40,868 bases of DNA from Bacteroidales bacterium UBA5072 (GTDB lineage: Bacteria; Bacteroidota; Bacteroidia; Bacteroidales; UBA10428): assembly GCA_002415855.1 (NCBI GenBank), contig DIAS01000011.1:1-40868 (forward strand), written 5' to 3'. A program made the translations under genes and the position numbers. This document shows positions 25,212 through 33,872 of this stretch, piece by piece (the first letter of the stretch is position 1; each line of letters starts with the position of its first letter). The notes beneath the pieces are model-generated. The model did not search any database. It was not told the DNA's origin and worked only from the letters and a program-made list of their open reading frames with translations.

Positions 25212-25569
25212 TTTTCCTGGTCATTTGCCTGATCTCATCTAGTCGTGATCTGGCTTCCGGATCAAGCATAAAATGTTTTTCCAGAAGTTCACAAACATAA
25301 TTACTGCAATAGCCACAGTATGCAATTTTCTTATCCATGGCGCATTTTCTGATTGCACAGGTCATACAACCCGAAAATAACCTTCCGGTATCTGCCCTGC
25401 ATCCATCGCAGTTATTGACATCGACAGGCTGCAGGTTGGTTCCATATAGCTTATTGCACTGATTGGCAATGTCTACCCGCATCGAATGCCGGATTGCTGC
25501 ATCCTCTTCGAGGGATGCAGTATGGATCAGGCAACTCTCGCAATCCAGACCACAATATGCCAGATTCAT
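25201..25569 (-). CDS. DUF3795 cysteine-rich protein
   Basis: A 122-residue DUF3795 protein with 12 cysteines: CGLDCESC (6-13), CDGC (54-57), CMTCAIRKC (68-76), CGYCSNYVC (85-93), and the helical tail LDPEARSRLDEIR. The pattern of paired cysteines suggests bound metal. Family function is not established. It is a paralogue of the next gene, with which it overlaps by 11 bases, and lies 53 bases after DUF5131. A -7-like TATTTTTG box sits almost on its ATG. Confidence 0.85.
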   Translation of the reverse strand: MNLAYCGLDCESCLIHTASLEEDAAIRHSMRVDIANQCNKLYGTNLQPVDVNNCDGCRADTGRLFSGCMTCAIRKCAMDKKIAYCGYCSNYVCELLEKHFMLDPEARSRLDEIRQMTRKNEY

Positions 25570-25622
25570 AAAACAAAAATAATGATTTCATAACCAACAG
25601 TAAACAGATATTTTGCCTGGCT

Positions 25623-26339
25623 TTAATAAAGCCAGTTGATCCCTGCTTTCGCTGCCTGCAGATGCTGATCTGGTCTCTTAATCCGGTATAAGCGCCCGTC
25701 TTTGACGAACCTGGCTCCGGTCTGTTTAAAATGAAAAGGTATCCGGGCTTTAATACACTGCTCCCGGATATCCAGCACCCAGTTATAATCACAGATCCGG
25801 GCGTTCTTACCCGACTCCCCGCCAACAACAACACTTTCTATCGAGGGTCGCAGCCATTGTGATAGATTTATCCGTTCCAACAGAGGTTCGCAGATAATGG
25901 CTTTGTGCCTGATGGGAAGGCTTAACAGAATTGGCAGGCGAAAATTGGCCCTGTCCTGGTTTTCACAGGTTGAACAAATGGTTACATGCTCGTAGCCCTC
26001 TCCCCAGTCAATCGGAAGATTTACCTCAAACCGGTGTATTCGCTTGGTAATGATGAAGAAATGCAAATCGCTGCGAATCCTGATCATTCGCCAGGCATCA
26101 ACACGCCAGTCATCTGCTTCATCCAAAAAAAAATCCGATGTAAAACAGGTATAGATTATTTCTCCCGGCTGGAGTTTATACCTGCCGTAGCGTGTTTTCA
26201 TCAAGGGCAGGTTAAAACTGGCATTCCTTGAAATAACGGATGCATCCCTTTCAAATTTGGCATCCATTCGATACACATAGCAGTGCTGACAGCCGGCACT
26301 TATTTTACGGCATCCGTGCCATGGGTTCCATTCTGCCAT
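25623..26339 (-). CDS. DUF5131 (phage Gp37/Gp68-like) protein
   Basis: A 238-residue DUF5131 protein. The N-terminus EWNPWHGCRKISAGCQHCY carries Cys10, Cys17 and Cys20, a three-cysteine arrangement that could hold an iron-sulfur cluster as in radical-SAM-like proteins. Later conserved text includes FTSDFFLDEAD, HFFIITKR and VVVGGESGKNAR, all hallmarks of the family. Members occur in phages and in chromosomes, and their reaction is not known to me. No other phage gene is present. Unusually for this window it has an AGGAGG ribosome-binding site (26349-26354), nine bases before the ATG. Confidence 0.85.
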   Translation of the reverse strand: MAEWNPWHGCRKISAGCQHCYVYRMDAKFERDASVISRNASFNLPLMKTRYGRYKLQPGEIIYTCFTSDFFLDEADDWRVDAWRMIRIRSDLHFFIITKRIHRFEVNLPIDWGEGYEHVTICSTCENQDRANFRLPILLSLPIRHKAIICEPLLERINLSQWLRPSIESVVVGGESGKNARICDYNWVLDIREQCIKARIPFHFKQTGARFVKDGRLYRIKRPDQHLQAAKAGINWLY

Positions 26340-26348
26340 TAGCCTATT

Positions 26349-26366
26349 CCTCCTGCTGCAAAGATA
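26349..26366 (-). promoter_or_regulatory. -7 box and Shine-Dalgarno upstream of DUF5131
   Basis: On the minus strand TATCTTTG (26359-26366) is a perfect TAnnTTTG box, though no TTG lies at the right distance upstream. AGGAGG (26349-26354) lies nine bases before the ATG at 26339. Shine-Dalgarno sequences are rare in this phylum. Confidence 0.35.
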
Positions 26367-26383
26367 GGATCACCAATTACTGC

Positions 26384-29332
26384 TTAATTCGGTGCTCCAA
26401 ATGTAAATTTTCCCACATCTATCACATCCTTCTGGTTTTCGAGCCGGATTGTCACTTCCTGTTGTTGCTGACCAGGCTTACCATAATTGGTATAGAAAGC
26501 CAGGTGCAGGGTTACAGGAGCCAAAAAGGTCTGCGACCTGTTTCCAAAATAGTTGGCCTGGATAAGATACTCTCCGGCCGCAGCGGTTTTGATCATGTAT
26601 TCTTCCGGACCATATCCGCCTGTAAAATCGTTTGATATCTTTCCTCCCCGTATTGTTAGCTGGTGTTGATAAAAGCACTTCTCTCCCGATGGTTCTGTAA
26701 CCCAAAGGTCCATATCGCAATTGTCCGTATCCCAGGTAAGGACAACCCGGATATCAACAGGTTCCTCTTTCAGCAATCGCGGATCCATGAATTCATGATC
26801 AAGACCCGCATGTGCAGCGAGGATCTGGTTGATCTCGTTCATAACAATCAGTTCAATACCCGGGAAACGCACATCCCATTCCCTTTTCACTACCTCGTAC
26901 AAAGTGGTGATGGCCTGCTGGAAGTTACCGTTTGCCATGTAAGCGAGTCCCAGATCTCGGTATGACTGAGGTTCCTCACCTTTAAGTTTCATGACCTTTT
27001 CAAAAACGCGAACAGCTTCGTTCTTTTGATCCAGTTTGAGCAATTTTTTGCCCAGAACCCTCAGTAACTGTGGGGCTTCAAGTTTCAGCTCGGCCAGGTT
27101 TGAAAGGATCAGAACAGCAATATCATATTTTCCCTTTTCCCTGAAAAAGTCGGATGCATCCATATAGAACGCCGGCATTGATCCGTATTCATCTTTCAGC
27201 TTGAGATAGGTGGGGTATTCCTGTCCCGTAGCACTGTACTGCAAGACTTTCAGGTAAGGAGTTTGCGGATCCCAGGCGCTGAGTTGGATATCTGCCTTTG
27301 TCAGGCTTTTGGTCTTTTCAAATGACTGATCACCTGCATGGTAATCCAGGGAGACCGCCTCCTGCATATCCGCCTCTTCCGAAAGCATCATCATGGGCAT
27401 TGTCCTGGCAAAATCCATGGAATCGGCCACACCAGCCAGTATTAAGCCCTCCTGAGGCTGGTTATGCCCACGGCTTTGAGAACTATCATCGGTCAGTGGC
27501 AACACCGGGAATTTAGTATTCCACCATTTACTCTGTTCACCGGACAGGCCAACTACATAATCGATATGGTTGCTCACGTTCTCTGCAGTTTTTTTCTCTG
27601 ATGCGGACAATTGTTTGTAATACTCATCCCGCATTTCCACGGGTGGTAATATGTGATGCTGCAGATAGTCACTTATATTCTCCAGCACAATCCAAGAGGT
27701 ATTCCGTGTTACAATGCCGTATTCTTTGCCGAGACTGGTAATGGCATCCAGGTTTTTTTCTTCGTTCAGGCTCAGTTCAGCAAGTTTTTTCGTAGCCCAG
27801 AGGCGGCGTAGCAGCAATTCCTCCGCTGAACTGTCTGCTGTAAGGTTAATTCGCTTTGCGTATACAATGGTCGAGCCAAAACCGAAATTCAGTACCAGGG
27901 TGGCTGCATTTCCCTTCATTATGCCGGCCAGGCTTAAAGAATTGACGAATTGACAAGGCATGGAAGGGTATATTTCTGTCATATCTCCGTTTTCAGCAAA
28001 GGCTGAAATGAGATGATAATTGCTGTAGGTAAGCATGGATAAAGATTCCTCGATGGTCTGCTTGCTGAGGTTAATATAAATACCTCCGGTACGTTGGGCG
28101 ATGTAGGTGAGTGCCCCGTGATCTGTGATCAAACTTGTGTTGATCGCATAAACAGGTGTGGCAGATAACACAGGTTCTGAAGGTCCGAAATTTGACATCC
28201 CATCGGAGAAAAGGAGAATTTCATCGCTTCTGAATGAGGAAAGATCAAGGTGTCCAAGGGATGTGCCTCCGTCATAGACCATGCTTTCCAAAACTGATCT
28301 GAGTTCGTTCCAGTTCCCATTCTCAATTGTAAATGTCCGCGTTTCTCCAAAACGGATATTAAAAGGGACCAAATCAATTTGCAGGTTCCCTATCTTCTGA
28401 AAATATGCCTCAAGCAAGTCGATTTCCTTTTTGGTATCCCGGCTCCGTGCAGAATTGGAGTTGTCCCAAAGCAACGTAATTTTAGATGGAAGGACTTTTG
28501 ATCTTCTGTGTACTTCGGGCCTTACGGTCACATAAAAGTAAGTGGAGCCTGGATGACCTGCCATAGGAGCTGTCAAGACCAATGCCCTGTCGCCCTGGTG
28601 CGGAAAACCCAGCGCAATTTGCTTATCAGGCGTGTAGTTATCAAGTTCCAGATCTGCCACAAAGGAATCACGCCACCTTTTCAAAGCCAAGTTGCTGAGC
28701 TCATTATTTTCCTGGTCAATACGCACTTCTTTCTGAATGATTTCCGCATGAACTGAGAATCGGCTCACAGGATCGGTAATCCCAAGGGGAAGCACGTAGA
28801 GGTCATTGCTTCCTTTGTCGGTAAGCTCCTGCTCAAATGCAAGGACCACTCTTCTTGATCCGTTGGCAGGAAGCGGGAATATACGAGCTCTGAAATTATT
28901 GCCCTGGGTCATTTCAAGCAGGCCCGGATCAATACCCCGGCGAACAACAGCTTCAAATGTTTGCCGTCCATGTTCTTTTTCAACTATGACTCCCTCACGC
29001 AATACACCGTTGATGTCCAGCGCAAATCGCGACACGGTCTGTCCTTCTCCAAGCGGAAAATTAAACTCGCCTTCCAGAACCCGGTTGTTCTTGTTTGAAA
29101 AGGTCATGTCGAGCGTTGTGCTTGCAACCTGGCCGACAACCCTGATATCAATTTTCAGGACATCAAGATGCACTGGAATTTCACTCCTTTCCAGGTTGGT
29201 TATTTTCATGATCGGAACAATTGTCGACCGAAGTGATTCCTGGGCATCCGACTGGTATAAATCTCCCTGCATAAATAGCGCAATAATTATCAATACTGTT
29301 GCCTTGTTAATCAAATGATTTAACGTTTTCAT
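26384..29332 (-). CDS. VIT / von Willebrand A / TPR / DUF2135 exported protein
   Basis: A 982-residue protein. Order: signal peptide (1-30, DLYQSDAQ), VIT domain (about 36-170; IDIRVVGQVASTTLDMTFSN, EGEFNFPLGEG), vWA domain (about 283-440) with an intact MIDAS motif DNSNS (Asp290, Ser292, Ser294), a Met-rich low-complexity linker (DFARTMPMMMLSEEADM), TPR-like helices (about 745-860; YRDLGLAYMANGNFQQAITT) and a C-terminal DUF2135 domain (about 878-975; VLTWDTDNCDMDLWVTEPSG). VIT-vWA proteins are linked to metal-dependent protein contacts, and the module is found in cell-surface and secreted proteins. Partner unknown. It lies 73 bases after the hydrolase gene. Confidence 0.9.
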   Translation of the reverse strand: MKTLNHLINKATVLIIIALFMQGDLYQSDAQESLRSTIVPIMKITNLERSEIPVHLDVLKIDIRVVGQVASTTLDMTFSNKNNRVLEGEFNFPLGEGQTVSRFALDINGVLREGVIVEKEHGRQTFEAVVRRGIDPGLLEMTQGNNFRARIFPLPANGSRRVVLAFEQELTDKGSNDLYVLPLGITDPVSRFSVHAEIIQKEVRIDQENNELSNLALKRWRDSFVADLELDNYTPDKQIALGFPHQGDRALVLTAPMAGHPGSTYFYVTVRPEVHRRSKVLPSKITLLWDNSNSARSRDTKKEIDLLEAYFQKIGNLQIDLVPFNIRFGETRTFTIENGNWNELRSVLESMVYDGGTSLGHLDLSSFRSDEILLFSDGMSNFGPSEPVLSATPVYAINTSLITDHGALTYIAQRTGGIYINLSKQTIEESLSMLTYSNYHLISAFAENGDMTEIYPSMPCQFVNSLSLAGIMKGNAATLVLNFGFGSTIVYAKRINLTADSSAEELLLRRLWATKKLAELSLNEEKNLDAITSLGKEYGIVTRNTSWIVLENISDYLQHHILPPVEMRDEYYKQLSASEKKTAENVSNHIDYVVGLSGEQSKWWNTKFPVLPLTDDSSQSRGHNQPQEGLILAGVADSMDFARTMPMMMLSEEADMQEAVSLDYHAGDQSFEKTKSLTKADIQLSAWDPQTPYLKVLQYSATGQEYPTYLKLKDEYGSMPAFYMDASDFFREKGKYDIAVLILSNLAELKLEAPQLLRVLGKKLLKLDQKNEAVRVFEKVMKLKGEEPQSYRDLGLAYMANGNFQQAITTLYEVVKREWDVRFPGIELIVMNEINQILAAHAGLDHEFMDPRLLKEEPVDIRVVLTWDTDNCDMDLWVTEPSGEKCFYQHQLTIRGGKISNDFTGGYGPEEYMIKTAAAGEYLIQANYFGNRSQTFLAPVTLHLAFYTNYGKPGQQQQEVTIRLENQKDVIDVGKFTFGAPN

Positions 29333-29405
29333 ACCTGTAAGTTTTTGGTGTAACGCCTTTTTCTTACATGATGAAAAAATCAGGTGATTTCCATAAAAAA
29401 TGTCC

Positions 29406-30368
29406 TTACTTTTTCTTTCTTACGAATTCTGCTATCTGGTCAACCAGCCCTGCTTTAAGAGGCAGATCCGGCATGTTGTATGTGGCTAAGTTTTTCTGCC
29501 GGTCTCCATCTGCCTCTTTCAAAACATGGTTCATGTTGTCGATAAGGAGAAGCCTTGCATCAGGCTTTGCTGCAGCAAGCAGCCTGGCATCCTCCACCGG
29601 TACCTGGATATCATTTGTACCCTGAATAATCAGCACGGGTATCCTGAGCTTGCGTATCTCGAGCGAGGGATCATATTTCATCCAGGAGATCATGTAAGGC
29701 TGGACACTCGGACGGTAAATGGAAAACAGGGAAGGATTGATCTTTGAAACAGTTTTCCCGGATCTCAGGCTGTCCATAATGGCGTTTGATTCATCGAGCA
29801 AGGGCGCAGGCAGACTTTTCAACTGTTCCTGCAAGATCTGATCAGCAGGACGTCCCACTCCTGCCAATGAAATAAATGAGGCAATTCCGACTTGCTCAGC
29901 AGCAAGCATGGCAATCAGGGAACCTTCGCTGTGGCCCAGTAATATTATTTTTGAGAAACGCTTATCCTGCTTCAGCATGTTTACCCAAGCCACAACATCA
30001 TACACATAGTTTTCAAAACGCAGATCTACTTCCTTATTCATGGCATGCATACTCTTTCCAATTCCACGCTTGTCAAACCTGAGTGTTGAGATAGCGCACA
30101 GGGCAAGATCCTCTGCCAACATCCTGTAAGCATTTGTTCTATAACCCAGCGTGGAATTACAATCACGGTCAGTAGGACCGGAGCCCGCTACAATGATAAC
30201 CAGAGGAGTCCTCTTTGGCTTATCGGGTAAAGTTAGGGTACCTGAGATATCCCCGGTTGCGGTTTTCAGAATCAGTTCAGTAGAAGAAAACCCAGTATTA
30301 TTACGGGTTTGCGTTGGCAAATCTGCAATAACCAGATTAAGGGCCATAAAACATAAGATAGTTATCAT
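29406..30368 (-). CDS. exported alpha/beta hydrolase
   Basis: About 320 residues from the ATG at 30368, selected because MITILCFMALNLVIA then forms a signal peptide; an upstream ATG at 30467 would overlap the DUF5808 gene. The fold is alpha/beta hydrolase: oxyanion strand VIIVAGSGPTDRD, nucleophile elbow GHSEGS (Ser in LLGHSEGSL), acid Asp in QGTNDIQVP and His in DNMNHVLKE, so all three catalytic residues are present. The GSGPTDRDG region is typical of peptidase-like or esterase members of this group. Substrate unknown. It starts eight bases after DUF5808. Confidence 0.85.
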   Translation of the reverse strand: MITILCFMALNLVIADLPTQTRNNTGFSSTELILKTATGDISGTLTLPDKPKRTPLVIIVAGSGPTDRDCNSTLGYRTNAYRMLAEDLALCAISTLRFDKRGIGKSMHAMNKEVDLRFENYVYDVVAWVNMLKQDKRFSKIILLGHSEGSLIAMLAAEQVGIASFISLAGVGRPADQILQEQLKSLPAPLLDESNAIMDSLRSGKTVSKINPSLFSIYRPSVQPYMISWMKYDPSLEIRKLRIPVLIIQGTNDIQVPVEDARLLAAAKPDARLLLIDNMNHVLKEADGDRQKNLATYNMPDLPLKAGLVDQIAEFVRKKK

Positions 30369-30376
30369 ATCGGAGT

Positions 30377-30601
30377 CTAATTTGACAGGAATGTCGTTCC
30401 GATGGCGATCAGAACTACAAGGATGATAAACACATAGGCCAGGGGACTGCCAAAATTCAGTGTCCATCCCATGGATGGATTCATTTTAGGAACGATCAAC
30501 CGGGGATCCTTGCGGTTGACATAAAATACTCCCCTCCAGTTATGCGGGTTTCTGCGCATGGCATCAAGGATCTCTTTATTAACTTTCTTATTCATTTGCA
30601 A
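30377..30601 (-). CDS. small DUF5808 membrane protein
   Basis: A 74-residue protein with a soluble DUF5808-like segment (NPHNWRGVFYVNRKDPRLIVPK, NPSMGWTLNFGSP) and one C-terminal transmembrane helix (about 53-71, AYVFIILVVLIAIGTTFL). The DUF5808 segment is often attached to larger membrane proteins; here it stands alone. An alternative ATG gives MNKKVNKE two residues later. It is first in the minus-strand run that continues into the alpha/beta hydrolase. Confidence 0.75.
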   Translation of the reverse strand: MQMNKKVNKEILDAMRRNPHNWRGVFYVNRKDPRLIVPKMNPSMGWTLNFGSPLAYVFIILVVLIAIGTTFLSN

Positions 30602-30742
30602 AAAGGATTATTTATTGCAACAACAGGTAAAAACTCTTGCAATTTAACAGTTCTGTGCAACAAACTTACTCATAAATATGCCCGGATGATCCACCAAAAC
30701 AATATTCTTTCATGTTGCATGAAGTATTCATTCCAAAACCAT

Positions 30743-30750
30743 TAAATTTG
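30743..30750 (+). promoter_or_regulatory. -7 box upstream of the carboxylesterase
   Basis: TAAATTTG is a perfect TAnnTTTG element 17 bases before the ATG at 30768. No TTG is found 19-20 bases upstream, so the promoter is incomplete or depends on an activator. Confidence 0.35.
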
Positions 30751-30767
30751 ATGCAAACACTGAATCC

Positions 30768-32444
30768 ATGAATAATATTGGCCGTAGAAAATTTGTTTCC
30801 AAACTGTCGGTTTCTGCGATGGTGTTTTCGGCTTTCCCAATGCTCCGGTTATATTCCGGTTGCACCAGGCGGGATAGTTTTGTAGATGTTGAGATTACCC
30901 ATGGCAGGATCCGGGGGATCCGGTCTGAGGGTGTAAACATTTTCCTGGGAATACCTTATGCTGGAAAGGTTTCGGGAGAAAGACGCTTTCAACGGCCTGC
31001 GCCTTTGGAATCGTGGTCAGGTGTTCGTGACACATTACGGTTGGGTTGTCCTTCCATCCAGGTTCCCCATCAAACGTACGGGATTGATGAGCCAAAGCCA
31101 GCTGAAGATTGCCTGTTTCTAAATATTTGGACTCCCGCCAATGACAATGGGAAACGCCCTGTGATGTTCTATAACCATGGTGGTGGCTTCTCCACAGGCT
31201 CGGGTGGCAGTGTAGCACAGGACGGCGCCAATCTGGCCAGGAATTTCAATGTTGTTGTTGTACAGACTAATCACCGCCTGGGTTTACTGGGATTTCTCTA
31301 TCTTGATGAACTGGCAGGCTCAACCTTTGCCGGTTCAGCGAACATGGGTATGCTGGACATTGTTTCAGCGCTGGAATGGGTAAGTATGAATATCCAGGTT
31401 TTCGGTGGTGACCCGAACAACGTTATGATATTCGGAGAATCCGGCGGAGGGGCAAAAACATCATGCCTGTATGCCATGCCGGCCGCAGCTCCATATTTCA
31501 ACAAAGCCTCCATTGAAAGCGGACCGGGGGTACGCATGACCTCCCGTGAGGTTGCCGCAGAAACCACTGCCTTGCTTCTGAAGGAACTGAATATTGCCCC
31601 GAAGGACTGGCGAAAACTACTTGCGGTTCCGGCAGGCAACCTGCTCGATGTGCAGGTAAGGCTCTCCTTACTGGCATTGCAGACAGCTTCAGGGAAAACC
31701 AGAGGGATCGGAGGTACCCGGCCCGGCGGATTTGGTCCCGTGGTTGACGGCCTTGCCCTGCCCATTCATCCTTTTGATCCTTCCGCACCCGAAATATCGC
31801 GGAATAAACCGCTGATGGTTGGCTGGAATGAAGATGAGTATACTTTCTTTGCCATGTACAATGGCGACACCAGTGCCTTCAAACTCGATTTTTCCGGTTT
31901 GCAGGACAAACTCAAGCCCCAGTATGGCAATGAAACCGACCGCATTATTGAAACATACCGAAAAAGCAGACCCGGAGCATCGGCCACAGATATTTACATT
32001 GCCATTGCATCGGTCACCATGATGGGATTGGGATCGGTGGAGATAGCAGAAAAGAAGTCATTACAGCATGCAGCTCCGGTTTTTCTCTATAATTTCGGGT
32101 ACAAATCGGAAGTTACGGTTCCGGGTACTGATTATGCACTGGGCACACCTCATGCCATGGATATCACTTTCAAATTTAACAACGAAGTCCCGCCCAAAGA
32201 CACCTCAAGGCCCTCCAAAGGACTTGGGGGTAACAGGCCGGAACGTTTCACCGCATCACAGAATATGGCTGAATTCTGGACCACTTTTGCCGGCACCGGG
32301 AAACCGGCCGCCAAAGGACAACCGGAATGGCCGGCGTATAACCTGGCTGATCGGCCTACCATGCGGATCGATACTGTGTGCGAAGTCATTCATGATCGAT
32401 ATCGTGAAGAACTACAACTGTGGAGATCTCTGGGAATGCTGTAA
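30768..32444 (+). CDS. type B carboxylesterase (Tat/lipoprotein leader)
   Basis: A 558-residue COesterase-family enzyme. The leader MNNIGRRKFVSK has a twin-arginine pair and ends at a lipobox-like LYSGC (Cys32). Characteristic segments are FLGIPYA (59-65), EDCLFLNIW (113-121), oxyanion HGGGF (137-141) and nucleophile elbow GESGGG with Ser225 (most family members have GESAG). The remaining triad is Glu358 (WNEDEY) and His463 (TPHAMDI). These enzymes hydrolyse carboxyl esters, including glycan-linked esters; the substrate is unknown. It is the only gene of its transcript, and converges on the metallophosphoesterase. Confidence 0.92.
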   Translation: MNNIGRRKFVSKLSVSAMVFSAFPMLRLYSGCTRRDSFVDVEITHGRIRGIRSEGVNIFLGIPYAGKVSGERRFQRPAPLESWSGVRDTLRLGCPSIQVPHQTYGIDEPKPAEDCLFLNIWTPANDNGKRPVMFYNHGGGFSTGSGGSVAQDGANLARNFNVVVVQTNHRLGLLGFLYLDELAGSTFAGSANMGMLDIVSALEWVSMNIQVFGGDPNNVMIFGESGGGAKTSCLYAMPAAAPYFNKASIESGPGVRMTSREVAAETTALLLKELNIAPKDWRKLLAVPAGNLLDVQVRLSLLALQTASGKTRGIGGTRPGGFGPVVDGLALPIHPFDPSAPEISRNKPLMVGWNEDEYTFFAMYNGDTSAFKLDFSGLQDKLKPQYGNETDRIIETYRKSRPGASATDIYIAIASVTMMGLGSVEIAEKKSLQHAAPVFLYNFGYKSEVTVPGTDYALGTPHAMDITFKFNNEVPPKDTSRPSKGLGGNRPERFTASQNMAEFWTTFAGTGKPAAKGQPEWPAYNLADRPTMRIDTVCEVIHDRYREELQLWRSLGML

Positions 32445-32484
32445 GAGAAGTTGCCCTTTCCGGTGAGGACAATCAACCTTGCAT

Positions 32485-33624
32485 TCAGTTGGCTGAGGAA
32501 TCTAATTGTATCTTAACTATCTCTGATTTTGTACCTAACCTGACAGGAGCCCCCCACAAACCAAGTCCCGATGAAACATAGAAATGTGTATTCCCTGTTT
32601 TCCTGTAGCCATAACCGAGGTCATAAATACGGGAAACAATCCGGTTAAACGGAAATATCTGACCATTATGCGTATGTCCCGAGATGTGCAGGTCCACCCC
32701 GTACCTGACAGATTCATCGAGGCTGCCCGGTTGATGATCCAGAACTATCTTTGGCAATCCATGATTTAATGAATCAACCAGCATGCCGAGGGATTTCCGG
32801 TTTTTATTTGTCATGTCATCACGACCGATGATCACAAAACGGTCATCGATGATGACGGCTGTGTCACGCAACACTTTGATCCCTGATTTTTCCAGGAAGT
32901 CCAGTACCTGATCCAGTCCTGCATAATAATCATGATTGCCCGGAATGGCATATACACCATAGGTCGCTTTCAGCTTTAAAAGCTCCTGGTCCATCTTTTG
33001 TTCTATGACAGCCCGGTAACTGCGGTCAAATATATCACCGGCCAGGAGAATGATGTCCGGATCCTGACTGTTGATGAGTTCCACCCAGTTGGCCAGCCGG
33101 TCCCTGCGAATCACGTTTCCCAGATGGAGATCACTGGCAGCTACAACCGTAAGATCTCCGGCATGTTTACTTCCACTTTCTGGCCGGACTTCCAGGGAAA
33201 CAATCCCGGGATTTGCAAACCTTATAAATCCAATCAGCGAAACAATAACTATGGAAAACATGGATATGCCAAAGTACCAAAGCTTTGCCTGATCGTAATT
33301 GTTGCTGATCCATGCGGGAAAAATATGAAAAAAATGATCAGACAGCCGCAGTATATCGCCGAACAATGCAGCGGTGAAAAGGTATACAAACAAGATCATG
33401 TAATATCCTCCTGCATACTCAAACACCAGCGTAAGCCATGAAGGCAATCGGTCTCCCAAAAAAATGGCCAGAAAAACGGCCAGGGAAAAGACCAGGAAAA
33501 CGAATGTGTAAATGGACTGGATGGTCAGTCGGTCAGGCAATGCCTGCCTTCCACGCATATACAGATAAACATTGAGGAAAATAAATACGGAGAGGACAAT
33601 TAAAAACCGGATGAGATTCATCAT
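32485..33624 (-). CDS. membrane-anchored metallophosphoesterase
   Basis: A 379-residue protein with four hydrophobic helices (about 5-20, 38-57, 68-87, 116-135), then a calcineurin-like phosphoesterase domain. All metal-binding motifs are intact: ASDLHLG, AGDIFD, GNHDYY, and the terminal HISGHTHNGQ. Enzymes of the YkuE type with this layout act on phospholipid- or nucleotide-derived phosphates at the membrane, but the substrate here is unknown. Convergent with the carboxylesterase, divergent from the PCMD operon across an AT-rich control region. Confidence 0.9.
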   Translation of the reverse strand: MMNLIRFLIVLSVFIFLNVYLYMRGRQALPDRLTIQSIYTFVFLVFSLAVFLAIFLGDRLPSWLTLVFEYAGGYYMILFVYLFTAALFGDILRLSDHFFHIFPAWISNNYDQAKLWYFGISMFSIVIVSLIGFIRFANPGIVSLEVRPESGSKHAGDLTVVAASDLHLGNVIRRDRLANWVELINSQDPDIILLAGDIFDRSYRAVIEQKMDQELLKLKATYGVYAIPGNHDYYAGLDQVLDFLEKSGIKVLRDTAVIIDDRFVIIGRDDMTNKNRKSLGMLVDSLNHGLPKIVLDHQPGSLDESVRYGVDLHISGHTHNGQIFPFNRIVSRIYDLGYGYRKTGNTHFYVSSGLGLWGAPVRLGTKSEIVKIQLDSSAN

Positions 33625-33872
33625 GAAAAGGTATTAAAATATTATACTTTCCTGCGCTATGAATGGATTTCCCTGATCGGACATCACAAACAGCAGGTAA
33701 ATAAGGAACAAAGTTAATGAAAGCTTGTTTTATACATTAGTCAAAAATATATCCACGGATATATATTTTAGACACAATTGCAGTGTTTTGCATAAAAACA
33801 ACTAGATTTGGTACGATTTTATGCTGGCTTATATAACATAGCATATTGATAATTACATAAATATATCTTCTC
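33625..33872. promoter_or_regulatory. AT-rich divergent control region with inverted repeats
   Basis: 248 bp between divergent genes. A perfect inverted repeat ATATATCC-AC-GGATATAT lies at 33747-33764. A second, GCATAAAA (33790-33797) and TTTTATGC (33817-33824), encloses 19 bases. A minus-strand -7 box TAACTTTG (33709-33716) could serve the phosphoesterase. No complete plus-strand promoter was seen. The dyads look like operators. Confidence 0.45.

Noticed and set aside
25623..26339. Prophage remnant suggested by the phage Gp37/Gp68-type annotation of DUF5131
   Set aside because: No integrase, structural or lysis genes or attachment repeats are nearby; DUF5131 also occurs in ordinary chromosomes.
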